Part shown: piece by piece, positions 4,951 to 8,460 of the stretch
How the letters are laid out: every line of letters starts with the position of its first letter
How positions within the stretch are numbered: the stretch's first letter is position 1
Assembly: GCA_002293585.1 (NCBI GenBank)
Contig: DBDM01000060.1
Coordinates: 7,468-15,927, forward strand
DNA length: 8,460 nucleotides
Reading direction: 5' to 3'
Source of the DNA: Bacteroidales bacterium UBA932
Lineage (GTDB): Bacteria > Bacteroidota > Bacteroidia > Bacteroidales > UBA932
Notes under the pieces: generated by a model
Seen by the model: only the letters and a program-made list of their open reading frames with translations
Told to the model about the DNA's origin: nothing
The model's database searches: none
Made by a program: the position numbers and the translations under genes

Positions 4951-7286
4951 AGTTTGATCTGGCGCTTGTCGAGCAGGCGCAGTTCCCATTCGCGGCTGCG
5001 CAAGCGCAGGAGATTGTCTTCGCCCAGCAGGTAAAACAGCATGTTTTTGACTAAGTTTTTATTGCCGAATTGCGTGCCGGTGTACCGGTCGTAGCCCAGC
5101 GGGAGGATACGTGTGCCGTCGGCGCGGCGGCTCACCTCATTGCGGATAATATCGCCGTCGGCCACTACAATCATTTTTGTGGGAGCGCTTTCCGGCAGGA
5201 AACGGAAAGGTTCGCCGTTGTTGTATTTTTCGAGCGGACGGTTCAGGAAGGCCGAGGGGAACACCCCTTCCAAGCTCAGCGCCACCGGCAGGAACGACCG
5301 GCCAAAATGCGCCGGGTCGTTCTGTTCAGACAGTTCCGACAGACTGATGCGTATGGGAATTTGCTGTGTCCGGCTGTACTGTGAACTGTAGAGCAAATAG
5401 TCTTTTTTCACGCCGGGATTACTGTTTACCGTATCTATGCTGCCGGGGTACTGCGACATGATTAAATTCAGTCCGCCGGTGATTACGTTGTCGGACGGGG
5501 GATTGAGCAGCGGGTAATAGTTCCACGGCATGGGTTTGAACTGCACTTGTTGTCCGGCCGGCGCTATATTTACCGGCAGAAATGAACATTGCAAATCCTG
5601 TATGATAGTAGGATTGATGCGTACCCCATAGCGGAACAACTGGTCTTCGAGACCGTGTTGAGCGGCCAGTGCAAAAGTGAAAAATCCGTTGGCCAGACTG
5701 TCGTGATGCACGTGCACTTCATCCATAAACCAGGCTACGGCGCCGCCCTGCATGATGTATTGGTCGAGCGCCAGCTTGTCGGCCTCGGGCCAGGCTTGCA
5801 TGGGACGGGCAATCACTACCAGCGCATAATCGTTGAGCACGCCCACGCGTCCCATAATGTTCATGCGGTCGATACGGCAAAATTCACTGAGTGTTTTAGT
5901 GATGTCGCCGGTTTCATATTCGTCGAGTTCGCCATGTCCTTCGATGAACGCCACGCGTGGTTGTTGTTTGCGGCTGATGCGGGATATAGCGCTCACCAAC
6001 TCATATTCCACATTTTGCTGCGCAATGAGCATACCGGCTTCCGGGTCTTTCCGCGCATTATTTTGCAGGAAATTAACGGCCATTTGTCGCGTTTCCAAAC
6101 GCATGGAATCGCCTTGTGGCACCGGCGTGGTGTAATTAATCAGGGCGCCGGGAAACAAGACCCGCTCGCTGGTGCTGCTGCCGGTATTTTCCTGCGTGAT
6201 GAAAGGCGCCAGCCCATACGATTGCAGGGCGGCATATATCTTGTCGGGACTGTCGCCCGCGACTTCTTTTTCGATGTCGATAAATTCGTATTGGATGTAT
6301 TTGCCGGCGTAAATCTTCAGTTCATCCAATGTTTCACGGATGGTAGCCTGTAATTTCCGGAAACAGATAGGCATTTCGCCGTCGAGGAATACCTGCACGT
6401 AGCACAGGTTATCCAGCGATTTTACCGCTTCTTTTCCGGCGTTGGAAATGGTGTATCGCTTGTCGGCCGTGAGGTCGAGACGGAAAAAGAAGTGTTGGGC
6501 GATAATATTCACCGGGAACAATCCGGCTATTACGATGACCGTATAAAAGGCGTAGCGGCGTTTGTTGGACTGCAATACCAATAAGGTGAGGGCTAAGAAA
6601 AAAGTGATTAAACTTAAAAAATACACGATGTCGCGGGAGTCGACCACGCCGCGGCTGACGGATTTATAATGCTCATTGATGCCTAAAGCCAGGAGGAGGG
6701 AGTCGGCGGATGTATTGGCAAATAGCTGCGACAACCCGTCGAACCCGGTGTAGCAGAAGAAACAGCCCACAGCAGCCAAAATGTACGCCACAATTTGATT
6801 GGCAGTAAGCGTAGAGGCGAAAATACCGATAGCGGCATAACCGGCGGCTAAAAATAATAATCCGATGTAAGAGCCCCAAATGCTTCCCGCATCAAGATTA
6901 CCCACCGGATTGCCCAGTTGGTGCACGCTGTAATAATACACCAGGGTAGGCAACAGCGCCAGCGCGGCCAGCAATACGGCGGCGAAGTATTTACCCAGTA
7001 CCAATTGCAGTTTCGACACCGGCTTGGTGAGCAGCAATTCGATGGTGCCCGATTTTTTTTCTTCGGCAAAAAGCCGCATGGTCACTGCCGGCAGCAGGAA
7101 TAAAAACACCCATGGCGCCAGGGTGAACAGGGTGTCGAGGTTGGCATAGCCGCCGTCGAGCACATTGAATTCTCCCGGCCCGATCCACATAAACCAGGCA
7201 TTCACCAACAGGAAAATGATGATGGCGATATAGCCGGTGAGCGATGAAAAAAAGGAGCGGATTTCTTTGAGTAATATTGCGCGCAT
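4833..7286 (-). CDS. gldG: GldF-GldG fusion: ABC-2 permease plus GIFT-domain auxiliary protein
   Basis: 817 residues from the ATG at 7286, whose N-terminus (M-R-A-I-L-L-K-E) fits GldF; an upstream TTG at 7292 is unlikely. Residues 1-240 are a GldF-like ABC-2 permease. Membrane segments lie near 18-36, 55-71, 98-120, 136-160, 164-182 and 219-240, and a cytoplasmic E-E-K-K-S-G-T-I-E-L-L-L-T-K-P motif spans 75-89. A further segment (246-264) leads to a large extracytoplasmic GldG part (about 265-783) with F-I-E-G-H-G-E at 447-453, typical of the GIFT/ABC_transp_aux fold. A final anchor lies at 784-805. In Flavobacterium, GldA, GldF and GldG form an ABC complex needed for gliding. Fused forms occur widely in non-gliding Bacteroidota and their substrate is unknown. 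No ATPase gene is in view. The last four residues, FARP, look acquired, since family members usually end near the R-K-R-K-Y-x-K motif (807-813). Confidence 0.92.
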   Translation of the reverse strand: MRAILLKEIRSFFSSLTGYIAIIIFLLVNAWFMWIGPGEFNVLDGGYANLDTLFTLAPWVFLFLLPAVTMRLFAEEKKSGTIELLLTKPVSKLQLVLGKYFAAVLLAALALLPTLVYYYSVHQLGNPVGNLDAGSIWGSYIGLLFLAAGYAAIGIFASTLTANQIVAYILAAVGCFFCYTGFDGLSQLFANTSADSLLLALGINEHYKSVSRGVVDSRDIVYFLSLITFFLALTLLVLQSNKRRYAFYTVIVIAGLFPVNIIAQHFFFRLDLTADKRYTISNAGKEAVKSLDNLCYVQVFLDGEMPICFRKLQATIRETLDELKIYAGKYIQYEFIDIEKEVAGDSPDKIYAALQSYGLAPFITQENTGSSTSERVLFPGALINYTTPVPQGDSMRLETRQMAVNFLQNNARKDPEAGMLIAQQNVEYELVSAISRISRKQQPRVAFIEGHGELDEYETGDITKTLSEFCRIDRMNIMGRVGVLNDYALVVIARPMQAWPEADKLALDQYIMQGGAVAWFMDEVHVHHDSLANGFFTFALAAQHGLEDQLFRYGVRINPTIIQDLQCSFLPVNIAPAGQQVQFKPMPWNYYPLLNPPSDNVITGGLNLIMSQYPGSIDTVNSNPGVKKDYLLYSSQYSRTQQIPIRISLSELSEQNDPAHFGRSFLPVALSLEGVFPSAFLNRPLEKYNNGEPFRFLPESAPTKMIVVADGDIIRNEVSRRADGTRILPLGYDRYTGTQFGNKNLVKNMLFYLLGEDNLLRLRSREWELRLLDKRQIKLYRSRWVAVNTIVPPLLVLLAGGLFIWLRKRKYSKFARP
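4835..4879 (+). pseudogene. Possible remnant of a HEPN (HepT-like) toxin start
   Basis: An ATG at 4835 overlaps the natural end of the nucleotidyltransferase, where HEPN partner genes usually begin, and opens a 14-codon frame starting M-D-E-Q-I before a TAA at 4877-4879. Many HEPN partners start with a similar short acidic sequence. Only about five residues look original; from about 4848 the sequence matches the antisense of gldFG. The resemblance is short and the call is an inference from position, overlap and the breakpoint. Confidence 0.3.
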
Positions 7287-7290
7287 AAGC

Positions 7291-7325
7291 AATTACGAAT
7301 TACGAGTTACGAATTACGAGTTGCC
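7291..7325. repeat. Tandem 7-bp repeat (AATTACG), left array
   Basis: Five head-to-tail 7-bp units: AATTACG, AATTACG, AGTTACG, AATTACG and a degenerate AGTTGCC. The 7-bp period is not a multiple of three, so this is not a coding repeat. It lies in the presumed leader of gldFG. Confidence 0.75.
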
Positions 7326-7430
7326 AATAGACCTGTAATAGGCCTGTTCGCAGCGTGAGGTAATTGTAATCTGCTGTTTTGTATATGTAATGTAGATCTG
7401 TACATGTTGTAGCTATGGGTATTACAAATT

Positions 7431-7458
7431 CGTAATTTTTCATTCGTAATTCGTAATT
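7431..7458. repeat. Tandem 7-bp repeat (CGTAATT), right array, inverted relative to the left array
   Basis: Units CGTAATT at 7431-7437, 7445-7451 and 7452-7458, with a decayed unit at 7438-7444 that keeps the 7-bp phase. It is the reverse complement of the left array unit and overlaps the 3' end of lpxB. Confidence 0.7.
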
Positions 7459-8460
7459 GCTTTAACCATTTCTGTGGCCACGCGGTTGGCAGCGCCTTTT
7501 TCGCCCAGCATGTTGCGTAAGGCGGCGTAATTGTTGAGCATAGCCTGCCGTTTGTCGCCGCCGGGCAGCAGGGCCGTCAGTTCCCGCTGCATGTTGGCCG
7601 TGTTCATATCATGTTGGATGAGTTCGGTGACTACCGGTGCGTCCATAATCAGGTTGACCAATGAGATGTATTTTGTTTTTACTAATCGTTTAGCAATTTG
7701 GAAAGATATTTCGTTGCCGCCGTAGCACACCACTTGCGGAATACCGGTCAACGCCGCTTCGAGCGTGGCGGTACCTGAGGCCACAATGGCTGCTTCTGCC
7801 TGCGCCATTAGCTCATAAGTTTTACCGTAGACAATGCCGAAGCCGGTGCCGGATAACAGTTTGTCATATACTTTTGTATCAATGGAAGGCGCTCCGGCCA
7901 CTACGAACCGGTACTGCGGAAATAGTTGTTCCAGCGCCAGCACGCGCGGCAGCACGTAGTTGATTTCCATGGTGCGGCTGCCGGCCAGCACCGCGATAAT
8001 AGGTTTATCCGCCAGTCCGTTGTCCCTGCAAAACGCTTGCAGCGAGGGTTGATGAGGCATGCGTTCGTCCACCATATCGATGAGCGGATTGCCGGCATAA
8101 AAAGCGTCGATGCCCCATTTTTTAAAGTAGTCCACTTCAAAGGGGAATATGATGAAGAGCTTGTCTACATATTTTTTCAGGCGGTGCACGCGTTTTTCTT
8201 TCCATGCCCACACTTTAGGAGCGATGTAGTAAAAGACTTTAATGCCGTGTTTTTTGGCGAATTTCGCCATGCGGAAATTGAAGCCGGGGTAGTCGATCAA
8301 AATCAGCACATCGGGACGGTGGGCGAGGAGGTCGCGCTTACAAGCCTTAATATTGCCTAAGACCTTGCGCAATTTAACCAGCACTTCCCAGAAACCCATC
8401 ACGGCGGTGTCTTTGTAGTGCCTGACCAGCGCGCCGCCTTCCGCCGCCATGAGGTCGCCG
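7440..8460 (-). CDS. lpxB: Lipid-A-disaccharide synthase, 5' end outside the window
   Basis: Family GT19 glycosyltransferase that joins UDP-2,3-diacylglucosamine and lipid X into the lipid A disaccharide at the inner membrane. The frame is open to the window edge and reads G-D-L before the internal Met at 8450, matching the conserved G-G-D-x-M-A-A-x-G-G, so about 40 N-terminal residues are missing. Counting from that Met, family motifs are L-I-D-Y-P-G-F-N-F-R (51-60), I-A-P-K-V-W-A-W-K (76-84), G-N-P-L-I-D (120-125), L-A-G-S-R (155-159), S-G-T-A-T-L-E-A-A-L (225-234) and T-K-Y-I-S-L-V-N-L-I (259-268). The last six residues, AITNYE, and the TGA are encoded by a 7-bp tandem repeat and are not conserved family sequence. 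gldFG follows on the same strand after 153 bp. Confidence 0.97.
   Translation of the reverse strand, partial: GDLMAAEGGALVRHYKDTAVMGFWEVLVKLRKVLGNIKACKRDLLAHRPDVLILIDYPGFNFRMAKFAKKHGIKVFYYIAPKVWAWKEKRVHRLKKYVDKLFIIFPFEVDYFKKWGIDAFYAGNPLIDMVDERMPHQPSLQAFCRDNGLADKPIIAVLAGSRTMEINYVLPRVLALEQLFPQYRFVVAGAPSIDTKVYDKLLSGTGFGIVYGKTYELMAQAEAAIVASGTATLEAALTGIPQVVCYGGNEISFQIAKRLVKTKYISLVNLIMDAPVVTELIQHDMNTANMQRELTALLPGGDKRQAMLNNYAALRNMLGEKGAANRVATEMVKAITNYE

Larger units (their letters stand above)
7287..7462. repeat. 176-bp segment with perfect 19-bp terminal inverted repeats
   Basis: AAGCAATTACGAATTACGA at 7287-7305 is the exact reverse complement of 7444-7462. The segment fills the whole gap between lpxB and gldFG. 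Its right arm encodes the last residues and stop of lpxB; its left arm ends at the base before the gldFG ATG. It encodes no protein and shows no clear target-site duplication. It may be a MITE-like or scattered intergenic repeat, or two oppositely oriented copies of a short repeat. The transcript could form a long-range stem between the two genes. Confidence 0.6.

Noticed and set aside
5589..6353. 254-codon open frame on the + strand inside gldFG
   Set aside because: It is the antisense shadow of the GldG region. The minus-strand frame has clear family motifs over its whole length, while this frame shows no recognisable domain.
7291..7458. CRISPR-like array
   Set aside because: The units are 7 bp, directly tandem and without spacers, and no cas genes are near. 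This is a short tandem repeat in two inverted arrays.
7440..8450. lpxB beginning at the Met at 8450
   Set aside because: The upstream codons read G-D-L and continue a conserved LpxB motif, so this Met is internal and the true start is outside the window.

Overview
This window looks like chromosomal DNA from a member of the Bacteroidota (Bacteroidales-like). The evidence is three-fold: TAnnTTTG-type -7 promoter elements with mostly no Shine-Dalgarno sequences, a GldF/GldG-type ABC protein, and an LpxB of the Bacteroidota style. LpxB also shows that the cell has a lipid A outer membrane.

Left part (1-4493, mostly + strand): a carbohydrate-use cluster. It starts with the C-terminal end of what is probably a glycoside hydrolase family 2 beta-galactosidase. 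An AT-rich, opposite-strand toxin-antitoxin pair follows (HigB/Gp49-like toxin first, Xre-type antitoxin second). Next come a DUF5009/NagX-like membrane acyltransferase, aldose 1-epimerase (galM) and galactokinase (galK). Read together, beta-linked galactose is released outside or in the periplasm, beta-D-galactose is converted to the alpha anomer by GalM, and GalK phosphorylates it to galactose-1-phosphate. The toxin-antitoxin pair looks like an insertion into this cluster. It carries its own divergent promoter region with TTGTACAA palindromes.

Middle (4494-4880): a minimal nucleotidyltransferase (MNT/MntA-like) gene whose usual HEPN partner is missing. The conserved protein ends near codon 98, but the frame runs on antisense into the 3' end of the next gene. 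A 14-codon ORF beginning MDEQI sits exactly where a HEPN partner should start. The convergent gldFG gene also appears to have borrowed its last four codons and stop from this segment. I read this as a deletion scar with the breakpoint near 4848-4850.

Right part (4833-8460, - strand): a GldF-GldG fusion protein (ABC-2 permease plus GIFT-domain auxiliary protein) lies downstream of lpxB (lipid A disaccharide synthase, 5' end outside the window). The gap between them is filled by a 176-bp segment with perfect 19-bp terminal inverted repeats built of a 7-bp unit (AATTACG). This segment supplies the last codons and stop of lpxB and abuts the gldFG start codon.

No RNA genes, CRISPR arrays, transposases or convincing Rho-independent terminators were seen. 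The most notable observations are the MNT/HEPN scar and the repeat-bounded lpxB-gldFG junction. I see no clearly new multi-gene system.
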